Part shown: positions 1 to 8,733 of the stretch, in pieces
How positions within the stretch are numbered: the first letter of the stretch is position 1
How the letters are laid out: each line of letters starts with the position of its first letter
Assembly: GCA_938036435.1 (NCBI GenBank)
Contig: CALHPU010000014.1
Location: 1-45,241, forward strand
DNA length: 45,241 bases
Direction of reading: 5' to 3'
Source: an uncultured Pirellulaceae bacterium
Lineage (GTDB): Bacteria > Planctomycetota > Planctomycetia > Pirellulales > Pirellulaceae
Program-made: the position numbers and the translations under genes
The notes under the pieces: generated by a model
Databases searched by the model: none
What the model saw: only the letters and a program-made list of their open reading frames with translations
What the model was told of the DNA's origin: nothing

Positions 1-112
1 CCCCTCTGTACCCTAAAGCCTCCCGTCTTCTAGGCTTGCACGCTAATCAAGCGAAAAACCAGTAAACATTGCACACGCCCCAACGCCGATCCGTCTAGAA
101 TAATCTCGTGCC

Positions 113-146
113 GAACACGATTGGCTGGAAGCTTACGCCACTTGGA
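113..146. repeat. Single arm of a dispersed palindromic repeat
   Basis: The stretch reads GGCTGGAAGCTTACGCCACT in its core. Its reverse complement matches the left arm of the palindromic element at 10931-11013 (AGTGGCGTAAGCTTCCAGC). It lies just downstream of the minus-strand glycosyltransferase stop codon. It is seen directly as a sequence match, and its function is unknown. The rest of the first 112 bases shows no gene. Confidence 0.5.
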
Positions 147-149
147 ATC

Positions 150-1409
150 TTACGCGGCGCGGCGCTGCGTTGTTGGCAGTTGATCCGGAACCGTTGGGAA
201 TGAGAGCGTCGCCGGTATTCGAAGCTGATTTTGCGTGACAAATTCGGCCAGATCAACCAGTTTGTCCCCGTAGTCTTCGAACCGGTATCTTTCGGAAACG
301 CGTTCCTTGGATTTTTGTCTGATTCCTGCTGCGATCTCAGGCTGGTTGGCCAACAGGTTGATAACATTTGCTGCTTGTTCGTAGTGCGCGTAGGGGACGA
401 TGAACCCAGCGCCGTTATCGATCGCTTCGCAGGCCCCACCGGAGTCAGCGAAAGTGATGATTGGAAGTGACGAGGCCATCGCTTCGTGGATTACGCATGG
501 AAACGGATCGACGCGCGAGGACATCATGAACGCGTCCGCGCCAACAAAGTAGGGTTCAACGTTATTACGCGGGCCGATGAAATGTACGTGGTCGCGAGCG
601 GGCGTTTTCTCAAGATCAAGTTTAACATAGTGGTAGGGTGAATGCGTCCAACGCGCTCCCTCGCCAACCCAGACGAAGTGCACTGGAGTGCTGGATTGGT
701 TGTTTGCGATGACTCGCCGGGCAATGTTCACATAGTGATCGATGCCTTTGCGGAGGTCTAGCGAGCCACAGCCAAGAACGATGAACGAATTTTCTGGCAG
801 TTGCAGTTCTTTGCGGATCTGCGAATACGCCACCTCGCGCGTGATGCCCGTGCCAAACGTTGGATCCAGCAACCCTTGCGGAAGGACGATTGATTTCGAA
901 TTTGGGATTGGAGTTTTCTCGTTGGCCGCTTCTTGAACTGCGTTGACCGGGAATACGACCTTCTGCGCCGTCTCGTAGACGCCTTGGTAGTCTTCCTCCG
1001 AGTAGGAAGAAGGCAACTCGTGGACCAACATGATGACGGGGATGTCAAGTTCCGCAATCTCTTTGGCGATGTAACGTGATTCCATACTGTTGCAGATCGC
1101 CAGAATGGGAACGTTATTCTTCTCACGCGCGACTACTTTGCCGATGCGTTTCTTTAGCTCAGGTGAACTCGCTTTGGGAAGATTCAAACAGTCAACAGCT
1201 GAATGCATCTCGAATTCTGTACTCAGATCTCCACCCGTTTGCAGAATAGTTTCGCACTGGATGTCGCAGGTGCCAGCGAAATGCTTGAGAATATTCAAGA
1301 TGATTTTCGGTGCACCGGTGAGTGTTGCTTCGTGAGAAACAAACAGCACCCGCCGTTGTGGTGGCGTTTTTGAAGTGCGATTTTTTTTTGAGCGTCGAAA
1401 GAGTCTCAT
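150..1409 (-). CDS. GT4-type glycosyltransferase (group 1)
   Basis: This 419-residue protein has the GT-B fold layout of family GT4. An N-terminal acceptor half contains VLFVSHEATLTGAPKIILN near residues 22-40. The C-terminal donor half has a LGCGSLDLRKGID segment near 212-224 and the signature region EAMASSLPIITFADSGGACE near 308-327, with the glutamate that usually contacts the nucleotide-sugar. It would transfer a sugar from an activated donor onto a lipid or glycan acceptor on the cytoplasmic side. It has no transmembrane helix. It lies 116 bp downstream of an ABC exporter gene on the same strand, so the two probably form an envelope glycoconjugate unit. No clear Shine-Dalgarno sequence precedes the ATG. 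Sugar and acceptor cannot be predicted. Family confidence is high. Confidence 0.85.
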   Translation of the reverse strand: MRLFRRSKKNRTSKTPPQRRVLFVSHEATLTGAPKIILNILKHFAGTCDIQCETILQTGGDLSTEFEMHSAVDCLNLPKASSPELKKRIGKVVAREKNNVPILAICNSMESRYIAKEIAELDIPVIMLVHELPSSYSEEDYQGVYETAQKVVFPVNAVQEAANEKTPIPNSKSIVLPQGLLDPTFGTGITREVAYSQIRKELQLPENSFIVLGCGSLDLRKGIDHYVNIARRVIANNQSSTPVHFVWVGEGARWTHSPYHYVKLDLEKTPARDHVHFIGPRNNVEPYFVGADAFMMSSRVDPFPCVIHEAMASSLPIITFADSGGACEAIDNGAGFIVPYAHYEQAANVINLLANQPEIAAGIRQKSKERVSERYRFEDYGDKLVDLAEFVTQNQLRIPATLSFPTVPDQLPTTQRRAA

Positions 1410-1525
1410 TAGGAGAGCTTCTTAATTGAGGAGTGGGTTTTGCGGAGGTTAACAGGCTCAGCTTGGTGAGGAAATATCAACTAAGGCCTTTTCGCTAGCG
1501 ACGACGAACGCATTTCGTACAACAT

Positions 1526-3520
1526 TCACGCACTTTTTGAGAACAGGTGCTGGAATTGTAAGCTTTCTGCGTCCGCTTCAGCGACGGAGCTGTCGTGAGC
1601 GATACGACCGTCCTGCATTACGATCACGCGGTCAGCCAGATCCAGAGAAGAGCGCCGGTGAGTGATGATGATGGTCGTTCTAGACTTGATGAACTCGGCC
1701 AAGTCGGCGTGAATTAAAGTCTCGGTCTGGCCGTCGATTTGACTGGTCGCTTCGTCCAAGATAAAGATGTTTGGATCGGCAACGATTGCTCTGGCCATGG
1801 CGACGCGCTGGCGTTGCCCCGCCGATAATTGATTGCCGTCATCACCCATGATGGTTTGGTATCCGTCTTCAAATTTGTCGACGAAATCGCTCAACCGCGC
1901 GATCTTTGCTGCCGCCAAAATTTCTTCATCGGTGGCGTTACGACGTCCGTAAGCGATGTTTTCCCAGATAGTTCCCTGAAATAAGTGCGAGTCCTGCGTC
2001 ACCCATGCGATCTGACGCCTGATTTTGCGAGGGTTCACTTCTTTCAAATCGACCCCATCGACTTTGATGGCGCCGCGGTTAGGATCGTAGAACCGCGCTA
2101 GAAGATTAACTAGCGTCGTTTTTCCTGAACCGTTGCCGCCGACAATTGCGACGGTTTGACGGTAAGGAATCGTTAGAGACAGTTTTCGTAAAACGGGCTG
2201 GCGAGGCTTATAGCAAAAAACAATATCCTGAAATTCGATGCTCTGCTTGTGCTCGGGCATTGGCGTCGGTGGACGAGGATAGCTAATGCGTGGTGGAATG
2301 TCGTAGGTGCGAAATAAGTTATCACAAGCCGCGCCACCGCGTACGAGGACATTGACCACCTCGGTCATCTTGCGAACGGGATCGCTGGCGCCGGCCAAAA
2401 GTGCATAGAACAAAATTAGCTCGTTGGGCTTGAGCGGTGTGTCGGTGATTCGCAGCCAATCGCCAAACAGGTGAGTCTGGTTATTGAGCACTAGCCATGC
2501 GCCAGCCAAAAGCGCGATCGAAATCGAGATGATGCCTAAGACCTCTGTAATGGGCCGCAATAGTGAATCATAAAGCGATATTCGCAGAGACATGTTACAC
2601 AATAGATCAGCGCAGGCTTTGAATCGTCGGCGTTCGGTACGTTCTCGATTAAAAATTCTGACTGTTTTTACGCCGGAGAAAGTCTCGATCAGAGACTGGA
2701 AAACGGACGACATGCCCTTCATTTCCGACTGAGTTGAATTTTTCATGCGGCGTGAAACAAGATTCACCAGCAGGGTTCCGGCGGGCACCATAACGAGCGA
2801 AATGAGCAGCAACGGCAGGCTGATCCACGCGGCGCAGACCAAGCAAGTAATCATCTTCAGCGGTTCGCGTACGCACTTGCCATAGAACATCATCAAGCCA
2901 CCATTGACCATCATCATGTTGTGCGCAAGGTGCGTGATGATGTTTGATGTTCCAATCCCGTCAATTTTCTTCTGATCTAGCTCGAGTGCTTTGCGGTAAT
3001 AGGTTCGTCGCATGTCCATCACGGTTTTACTGGCAACACGCGCTGTCAGCCACGAGGAGGCGACCAAGAAGAAACCTTTTAGAATCGATACCACTAAGAG
3101 GAAGCCGATTGCCCACGAAAGCGTTCCAAATGCGGTCTCGGGCGCATATCGGTCGATCAAAGGCTTGACGGTGGCTTCAAAATAACTCACCCGTTTGATT
3201 TGGCTTTTCAGTCCATCTTGTTTAATATTCAGCTTTAGCGCATAGCGGGATGCTTCATTGGCATCGGCGGCATTGTCGATCGATCGTTCAAGTCGTGCGA
3301 CCTCGGAATTGAGTTCGGCAATGCTTTCATGGCCGGATCGAATTTCGCCCTCGACCCATGTGACGGCCGTCTCGTCTTGCAAAACGACCACGACGATCGG
3401 GTAGATCGTGGTGATGCTCATGCTCCACAACAACGAGATCATGATCGCGCAGATGACAGCGCCGGCGATTGACCATTTGTAGCGTAGCGAGAGCCAGACT
3501 GCGTGGAAAAACGGTTTCAT
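1526..3520 (-). CDS. MsbA-like ABC exporter, fused permease and ATPase
   Basis: This 664-residue half-transporter has an N-terminal membrane domain (about 1-420) and a C-terminal ATPase. The ATPase shows Walker A GGNGSGKTT (about 461-469), the signature LSAGQ (about 564-568), Walker B IFILDEATSQ (about 582-591) and the switch histidine in TIIITHRRSS. Between the first and second membrane helices lies a segment of about 100 residues with coiled-coil character (IAELNSEVARLERS). Ordinary MsbA proteins have a short loop there. The paralogue at 11187-13163 has a matching insertion. By family, it would act as a homodimer flipping a lipid-linked molecule across the inner membrane. The glycosyltransferase downstream suggests a glycolipid cargo, which is inference. 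Confidence 0.9.
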   Translation of the reverse strand: MKPFFHAVWLSLRYKWSIAGAVICAIMISLLWSMSITTIYPIVVVVLQDETAVTWVEGEIRSGHESIAELNSEVARLERSIDNAADANEASRYALKLNIKQDGLKSQIKRVSYFEATVKPLIDRYAPETAFGTLSWAIGFLLVVSILKGFFLVASSWLTARVASKTVMDMRRTYYRKALELDQKKIDGIGTSNIITHLAHNMMMVNGGLMMFYGKCVREPLKMITCLVCAAWISLPLLLISLVMVPAGTLLVNLVSRRMKNSTQSEMKGMSSVFQSLIETFSGVKTVRIFNRERTERRRFKACADLLCNMSLRISLYDSLLRPITEVLGIISISIALLAGAWLVLNNQTHLFGDWLRITDTPLKPNELILFYALLAGASDPVRKMTEVVNVLVRGGAACDNLFRTYDIPPRISYPRPPTPMPEHKQSIEFQDIVFCYKPRQPVLRKLSLTIPYRQTVAIVGGNGSGKTTLVNLLARFYDPNRGAIKVDGVDLKEVNPRKIRRQIAWVTQDSHLFQGTIWENIAYGRRNATDEEILAAAKIARLSDFVDKFEDGYQTIMGDDGNQLSAGQRQRVAMARAIVADPNIFILDEATSQIDGQTETLIHADLAEFIKSRTTIIITHRRSSLDLADRVIVMQDGRIAHDSSVAEADAESLQFQHLFSKSA

Positions 3521-3765
3521 TCAGTATTCTATTTAGAAGGCGGACCAGACATGAGCCATCTTTCACATCTCGGTGGGGCGGGAGTTTGGAGATTTGCGGC
3601 ATTTGCGTCAAGTACAATCCGTTCGCCTGATGTTTGTGCATTGGATACGTTGACTTTGTAAACGCTATCAATTATTTGCCACGGCCAAAGTGCTACCGAG
3701 GTTGCTGGCAGAAACGTACAATTTGACCGTAGAAATGAATTCCATTATCGGAGAGTAGATCACTT

Positions 3766-4284
3766 ATGTTCAAGCAGCCCTTCAACCTGATTCAATGGAT
3801 CGAAGAGAACCGCGACTCTCTCAAGCCTCCGATTGGCAACAAGTGTATTTATACCGAAGCGGATGACCTGATTGTGATGGTTGTCGGCGGCCCAAATGCG
3901 CGTCGTGACTTTCACTACAATGAGGGCGAGGAGTTGTTCTATCAAGTCGAAGGTGCAATTACGCTCAAAGTGGTGGTCGATGAAAAGATCCAAGATATCG
4001 TCATCAAAGAGGGCGATATGTTTCTGCTGCCTGCTAAGACGCTTCATTCGCCCCGCCGCCCGGCCGATACGATAGGCATCGTCGTCGAGACCAGTCGCAA
4101 GGAGGGACAAAAAGATGGCTGCGTGTGGTTCTGTGAAAATTGCGATTCGCGGGTTCACGAGGCCTATTTTGAATTGGGCGAGCCTAAAGAAATCGTGACC
4201 AAACTCGCGGCGATCACCAAAGAGTTCAACGAATCGGAGGAGATGCGGACATGCAAGAAATGCCAAACGGTCCTAGAGATGTAG
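3766..4284 (+). CDS. nbaC: 3-hydroxyanthranilate 3,4-dioxygenase
   Basis: This 172-residue cupin enzyme opens the ring of 3-hydroxyanthranilate to aminocarboxymuconate semialdehyde, the precursor of quinolinate in the kynurenine route. The expected iron ligands are visible as His50, Glu56 and His94. Substrate-binding Arg47, Arg98 and Glu108 also fit the bacterial family. Two Cys pairs near the C-terminus (Cys123/Cys126 and Cys163/Cys166) form the rubredoxin-like metal site typical of bacterial members. The length is normal. A GGAGAG ribosome-binding site precedes the ATG. The gene stands alone, with no other kynurenine-pathway gene nearby, so whether it serves tryptophan breakdown or NAD synthesis is open. 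Confidence 0.93.
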   Translation: MFKQPFNLIQWIEENRDSLKPPIGNKCIYTEADDLIVMVVGGPNARRDFHYNEGEELFYQVEGAITLKVVVDEKIQDIVIKEGDMFLLPAKTLHSPRRPADTIGIVVETSRKEGQKDGCVWFCENCDSRVHEAYFELGEPKEIVTKLAAITKEFNESEEMRTCKKCQTVLEM

Positions 4285-4378
4285 GCCGTCAAAATTAGGG
4301 GCAATCCTTGTTTCCTTTCTGCACTGATTTACGAGATTCGACGCCCACCCTTACGTGCCAACCCTTATGCGCCAACCC

Positions 4379-5479
4379 TTATGCGGCAGCCTCATGGACG
4401 TTGGTAGGATTTCCACGAACTGAATTTATCAATTCAGCGATTGCCGATTTCATCGTCGGATATGCCGCCTCGTGATAGAGAGAGTCGGCGGGGAGATTCT
4501 GAATCAGCTTCCGATGTGCGACGCCCAGATTGTAGTACGGAATTCCCGGAAACAGGTGATGCAGCGCATGGTACCGCAGTCCTAGCGGGCAGATCAATTC
4601 GGTTAACCAACTTCCAGTGATGTTGGTCGAATCTAGAAACTGATCAAGATGCGAGACCGTCGAACCGTCGCTAGTGTAGCGATGAGCTGCAAGAGTGCGA
4701 ATGTGGTTCATCGCTAGAATGAAGACCGCAAGAAGGTAGATCTTTGGTAAACGTTCGATCGGCATCGTCCCAAAGAACACCAAGCCAAACATCACGTAGA
4801 CACGAAACGTAGTTAGCAGCTCCCAAAAAGTATCTTCGGCTGATTGAAGTTCAGGTCGTTTATGGTTTTCAAATTGAAAGTTGATCACCAGCGACGTTGC
4901 GTGCAAAAGCGTCCACCGTCTGAGTCTTGAATGGCATAGCGAAATGGGTGTCCAGACGAGGTAGCGAAATACGACCAACAGCGGCTGGAAGAAGATTTGC
5001 GTCAGGAAAATGAACACGCCACCCATCGTTCCGCTGGCCAGTGGCAAGTACTCTCCATCGTTTTCGGTCCCGTAGTGCCGAGTGCTGTGATGATGCAAGT
5101 GGCTTTGGTAAGTAAATGAAGGGACCATCATTGGAACGCCAGCGAAAAAGTTCCAGAAGCGGCGAAAGAACTTCATCTCTCCACCGGGGAGATGGACTAT
5201 TTCATGGATGAACATTGAAGCGCGATAGATTAGGACAGCCGCCCCCGAGAAGCACATCCAAGCAAGCGCCGACGACATCGGCATTGCCAAATAGAAGCTC
5301 GCCAACACGTATGCGGCAGTGACTGAAATCGAAAAATCCAGCCAATAGACCACCGGCTTTACCGTAAAGAACTCTTGACATATCGCGCGAGCCGACTGGT
5401 AAAACTCGCGGTGACTATCTGCAGTAGCGGCGGCTTGTTTGCGCCCCGCTTTTGACTCATTTCCCATCAATTGATTCAT
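4379..5479 (-). CDS. Membrane fatty acid desaturase family protein
   Basis: The protein (366 residues from this start) carries the three histidine boxes of the membrane di-iron desaturase superfamily. They are HEIVH followed by HLHHHSTRHYG in the first half, and HHLFPGIPYYN near the C-terminus, spaced among hydrophobic helices. It would insert a double bond or hydroxyl into an acyl chain at the inner membrane. An in-frame ATG 33 bases further upstream exists, but only the ATG chosen here has a good ribosome-binding site (GAGAGG, 6-7 bases away). Neighbours do not reveal the substrate. It could also be a related hydroxylase or ketolase, since the family motifs do not separate these. It is divergent from the next gene across about 410 bases. 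Confidence 0.85.
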   Translation of the reverse strand: MNQLMGNESKAGRKQAAATADSHREFYQSARAICQEFFTVKPVVYWLDFSISVTAAYVLASFYLAMPMSSALAWMCFSGAAVLIYRASMFIHEIVHLPGGEMKFFRRFWNFFAGVPMMVPSFTYQSHLHHHSTRHYGTENDGEYLPLASGTMGGVFIFLTQIFFQPLLVVFRYLVWTPISLCHSRLRRWTLLHATSLVINFQFENHKRPELQSAEDTFWELLTTFRVYVMFGLVFFGTMPIERLPKIYLLAVFILAMNHIRTLAAHRYTSDGSTVSHLDQFLDSTNITGSWLTELICPLGLRYHALHHLFPGIPYYNLGVAHRKLIQNLPADSLYHEAAYPTMKSAIAELINSVRGNPTNVHEAAA

Positions 5480-5892
5480 GGATGACCTCTCATAGTCTTG
5501 AACAACGTTCATGCAAGAAGCTAATCTCGTGCCAACGTTTTAGTCGGGTGTTTTCCTTATTCCTTACGCTTTTTTTCCCTTCAAATATTGCAGTAACGTT
5601 TGTTCAGATCGTACCGCTGGTTTTGTTTATAGGTTTCAATTTATCGCTTGAAAACGTTCCTCGTTACTTAGATAGTAACATTGCTCGGGCCTGGTTTCGA
5701 AAGTACGCCCGGCACTCGATCAGCGGCTAAGTTCTGTCCGCTTTGGTCGATCTGAAGCCAAATTGTGTCAATATTAATGAGTGTGCGTCGAATGGTATCA
5801 AGTAGGTCCCGAATCTTTCCTAAAAAAAGCTATACTGACACAGGCGATTTTGGTTTTAGGATTCTCTCGCAACAAGACAGGAAACTCCCTCT
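5480..5892. other. Divergent intergenic region, AT-rich
   Basis: These roughly 410 bases separate the leftward desaturase gene from the rightward secreted-protein gene. They should hold both promoters. The stretch is visibly richer in A and T than the coding DNA around it (for example 5560-5700). A TATACT box at 5831-5836, about 55 bases before the ATG at 5893, could be a -10 element, but no convincing -35 sits at the usual distance. No conserved small gene was found. Confidence 0.4.
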
Positions 5893-7119
5893 ATGAATAT
5901 TACTGACGCGGCACCAGTAAATAACACGGGCTTAAACTGCAGAGGATTTGTCTCGGGCATCCTAAGTCTATCACTTGCAGTTTGTATCGGTTTTGTCGGA
6001 TGGATGCCAAATAACACTTGGGCTCAGACCGAAGAACTTGCAGCACAGAGGAAAGCTGAAACGGATCGCTTTTTCGAAGACGCCCATGAAGCACTCGATT
6101 CGGCCTTAGAGTTTTTTGACGACAAAGAAAAATTGCCTGCCGAACAGGACCTAAGAATTTATGACTTTATGAGTGCGACCAAAGAATCGCACGAGAGGAA
6201 GATCGAGAGTTATCTCGATGCGGCCGCCGAAGCGTTGGGGCTTTCGAGTATTTCAGACCGGCGAATACGAATCGGCGATTTGAGAAAGAAGATGGCCGCT
6301 TTGCGGAAGAATATCACGTTCTATCAACGCAAGAAAATTTCAGCGCCTGAAAAAACCTACAATCCTCTAACGGTCACCAAAACGGGTTACCAAAAGAAAA
6401 TCGAATCTGCTAAATCGAGTATCGAAGGGCTGGAGATCAGTATCGCCGATGAAAAGGCGGCGCTGGTGGCTGAGCTAAAACGGATCGGCATGGACCTAGA
6501 CGAAGAGAAGATCGATCTGCTGCTGGAGTCCATCACAGGAGATGAATTTGTTCGGGTTTCGATCATCTTTGACAACGCCAAAGCATTTGCCTTAGAGTTG
6601 GAACAGCTAACCGAGAAGACAGGTGAGGATTTAGAAGCCGCCAAGAAATATTACGGCGTCTATTTAATGCTGTTGAAAACGGTTGACCGATTGCAGAACA
6701 AGTTTGTCGAGAACGTGGATGCGGTCTACTATCCAAAACTGAATGAGTTTGCCGATGCCGCTCAACAGAACATCGCCCACGCGGAGAAGTCGATTGAGGC
6801 TGGTGGTAACGTGGAAGTGCTCAATAACAACATCTTTAGCAACCAGACCGCTTTCGAAGCAACGCAGCTGTACAAGCAAGTTTTGTCGCAACAGAAGCAC
6901 GAGATGATGATGGCCAATCTGGAGTGCCGCAAAAATATTCTGACCGCCGCTAATACGTATAAAACGGTTTCGCTTTCGAAAGATTTGGCGAACCTTCTTT
7001 CAACCAGTCGCCGCGCTTTTGATTCAATCGCGAATTTGACTGTTCCCGATTTACGACCTTTTGAGAATGCAAAAATGCGAGAGGCATTCGGTAAAATTAC
7101 CCGCGAGTTGCGCAAATAG
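5893..7119 (+). CDS. Secreted coiled-coil protein of unknown function
   Basis: This 408-residue protein is not a family I recognise. An N-terminal signal peptide is visible: a hydrophobic stretch GILSLSLAVCIGFVGW at about 22-37, then a likely cleavage after NNTWA near residue 44. The mature part is dominated by charged, heptad-like helices (for example YQKKIESAKSSIEGLEISIA near 167-186). No transmembrane helix follows, so it is probably periplasmic or surface-located and largely alpha-helical. An AGGAAA sequence lies about 12 bases before the ATG. It is followed by a convergent PEP-CTERM gene and a terminator hairpin at 7181-7210. The open reading frame is convincing; the function is not known. 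Confidence 0.75.
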   Translation: MNITDAAPVNNTGLNCRGFVSGILSLSLAVCIGFVGWMPNNTWAQTEELAAQRKAETDRFFEDAHEALDSALEFFDDKEKLPAEQDLRIYDFMSATKESHERKIESYLDAAAEALGLSSISDRRIRIGDLRKKMAALRKNITFYQRKKISAPEKTYNPLTVTKTGYQKKIESAKSSIEGLEISIADEKAALVAELKRIGMDLDEEKIDLLLESITGDEFVRVSIIFDNAKAFALELEQLTEKTGEDLEAAKKYYGVYLMLLKTVDRLQNKFVENVDAVYYPKLNEFADAAQQNIAHAEKSIEAGGNVEVLNNNIFSNQTAFEATQLYKQVLSQQKHEMMMANLECRKNILTAANTYKTVSLSKDLANLLSTSRRAFDSIANLTVPDLRPFENAKMREAFGKITRELRK

Positions 7120-7173
7120 CTTGAGGAAATCTATTGCGGCGCGAGAGACAACATCGTTGGCGTGATGCTAGGC

Positions 7174-7210
7174 GCAAGAAAAGCCCGGTCTCCACTGGGA
7201 GATCGGGCTT
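7174..7210 (-). terminator. Intrinsic terminator of the PEP-CTERM gene
   Basis: A 13-bp stem (one G-U pair) is formed by 7181-7193 and 7198-7210 around a 4-base loop. Read on the minus strand, it is followed at once by TTTTCTT, the U-tract expected of a Rho-independent terminator for the leftward gene ending at 7272. The stem may also help end transcription of the rightward gene ending at 7119. Confidence 0.8.
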
Positions 7211-7271
7211 GATGAAGCGGTGTTCAGCGCGCGTAACTGCTTTGGTTTGCGAAGCCAACTTCTACAACCGA

Positions 7272-7901
7272 CTAGCGTCTACGGCGAAGGAGGCCACAGG
7301 TTGCGGCGAACCCCCAAAGAACAATCGAAGATGGTTCTGGAATGGCAGCAACGGTTGCCGAAAAAGTATCAATTGACGCTGCGTAAGGTGGATTGGCTGC
7401 AGGACCAGGAAGGTTGGCTTCAATCCGAGCAATGTTCTGACCACCGAGCGCAGTGAAACTCAAAATCTCACCGGCATCGCCCGCGTTGCCATTCAGGTTG
7501 TTCACTTGAGTTGACAACGTTTGAAGTGTGTTCCCGTTAGCATCGAACGAAGTGAATGCGGTGGCTGCACCTTGGGCGAGGTTCGCAGCGTGGAACGAAA
7601 CTGCAGTTGCACCGCCTCCTCCAAACAGAATCTCACCAGTGTCACCTGTCGATGCAGCGCCGTTGAAGCCACCGCCACCGTTAATGAAGAGATAAGCAGC
7701 GGGGCCATTGTTGTACGCGGCACCAAAGAACCCCTGCTGCTGCTGCCCACCAGAAAAAGTTACCAGCCCGCCGAGCACCACGTCAGATGTGGAGCCAGTG
7801 ACAAATCCATCGCTGGTATTGAATTCAGTAGTGAGTGTTTGAGCGTTTAAGTTTGCGGCTAGAGTTAAAGTCATCGCCACAGCAATCAAGTAATATTTCA
7901 T
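7272..7901 (-). CDS. PEP-CTERM sorting domain protein
   Basis: This 209-residue exported protein has an N-terminal signal peptide (MKYYLIAVAMTLTLAANLNA). Its C-terminus is a textbook PEP-CTERM signal: IPEPSSIVLWGF, a hydrophobic helix, then a RRRR tail. The middle is rich in Gly, Ala, Asn and Gln, with no enzyme motif. Proteins with this tail are sorted by an exosortase, which removes the tail, and usually end up outside the cell or in exopolysaccharide. No exosortase gene is in this window, so the sorting enzyme must be encoded elsewhere. The gene is monocistronic, with its own terminator downstream. Confidence 0.85.
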   Translation of the reverse strand: MKYYLIAVAMTLTLAANLNAQTLTTEFNTSDGFVTGSTSDVVLGGLVTFSGGQQQQGFFGAAYNNGPAAYLFINGGGGFNGAASTGDTGEILFGGGGATAVSFHAANLAQGAATAFTSFDANGNTLQTLSTQVNNLNGNAGDAGEILSFTALGGQNIARIEANLPGPAANPPYAASIDTFSATVAAIPEPSSIVLWGFAATCGLLRRRR

Positions 7902-8417
7902 AAGTTGGAAATCCTAGGTTAGAAAACGATCTTCGAGCAACTCAGAGAGGCAAACCCCGCACGACAGTGGCCGGGATACTCAATGAGTCTCCGATAATAT
8001 CTTTCTCTGGCACATTTAAGATGAGAAATCAAGTAAAACTGGCAAGCGTTAGAATGCTAACACTGTTTCTGAATGGTGGTAAACAAACGGCCGGCATAAA
8101 TCGTCGTGGGCAGTGAAAAGTGAGGTGGTGGAAATGGGAGGCGTGCGAGGTACCTATTACGTGGTAGATGGCAGATGATAGACGGGACATCTACAGATTG
8201 GACTTGAGTGTAAAGCGTAGAGGGCGTTTCAAAACCCAAATTCATTTATTGTGTGCAGTTGGATTTGCCAGAATTCCTCTGTCACTCAAGGTAAATCGAA
8301 CTTCTGGCGAACTCCACAACTCCACTATAGCTTTTGAAATGCCCTTACCGGTGGGGCGTCTGTTTTTAGTGTCAGCGAAAGACAGACCCACCATTTATTC
8401 TTGGAGAAACTTCATCA
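7902..8417. other. Intergenic region with a palindromic repeat
   Basis: These 516 bases separate the leftward PEP-CTERM gene from the rightward acylphosphatase gene. They should carry both promoters. The only structure seen is the inverted repeat at 8258-8320, listed separately. Open frames in this region look like chance frames: they have no recognisable domain and one overlaps the acylphosphatase gene. Confidence 0.4.
8258..8320. repeat. Palindromic dispersed repeat, TTCGCCAGAA family
   Basis: The left part (GGATTTGCCAGAATTC) and the right part (GAACTTCTGGCGAACTCC) are imperfect reverse complements. The same arm sequences recur in the longer element at 10797-10925. This suggests a small non-autonomous or REP-like element spread through the genome. 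Confidence 0.6.
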
Positions 8418-8690
8418 ATGACTGTTCGTTTGCATATCTATTTCTCAGGCCGGGTCCAGGGCGTTGGGTTTCGCTACACGTGCGTCCAGCAATCGCGGCA
8501 TCATGCGGTAACTGGGTGGGTCAAGAATTTGGATAACGGCAGTGTGGAGATGATTGTCGAGGGGGAGTCCTCGGAATTAGAGGCCTACGTAATAAGTGTT
8601 TCCGAAGCGACGCACGGCCGTGTGGCAGACGTCCAAACAACCAAGTCGGTCGCGACCGGTGAGTTTTCCTGCATGTCGGTGGTTCATTGA
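8418..8690 (+). CDS. acyP: Acylphosphatase
   Basis: This 90-residue protein matches the small alpha/beta acylphosphatase fold and hydrolyses the carboxyl-phosphate bond of acyl phosphates in the cytoplasm. The signature GRVQGVGFRY places the phosphate-binding arginine at residue 19. GWVKNLDNGSVE gives the catalytic asparagine at residue 37. The length is normal for the family. It lies 43 bases upstream of the NAD kinase gene on the same strand, so they may be co-transcribed, though no functional link is known. Confidence 0.93.
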   Translation: MTVRLHIYFSGRVQGVGFRYTCVQQSRHHAVTGWVKNLDNGSVEMIVEGESSELEAYVISVSEATHGRVADVQTTKSVATGEFSCMSVVH

Positions 8691-8733
8691 TTTTCACCGT
8701 GCGATAAAAGTCGAAACGGGTTAGGATGATAGG

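Noticed and set aside
1526..3520. ABC exporter considered as the efflux pump of the assembly-line product
   Set aside because: It is about 26 kb away, beside a glycosyltransferase, and its paralogue pairs with a Kdo-pathway gene, which points to envelope lipids.
7134..7456. Two overlapping plus-strand frames after the coiled-coil protein gene
   Set aside because: They run through the terminator hairpin and antisense to the PEP-CTERM gene, with no domain or signal peptide.
8168..8536. Plus-strand frame of 122 codons before acyP
   Set aside because: It runs into the acylphosphatase gene in another frame and includes the palindromic repeat.
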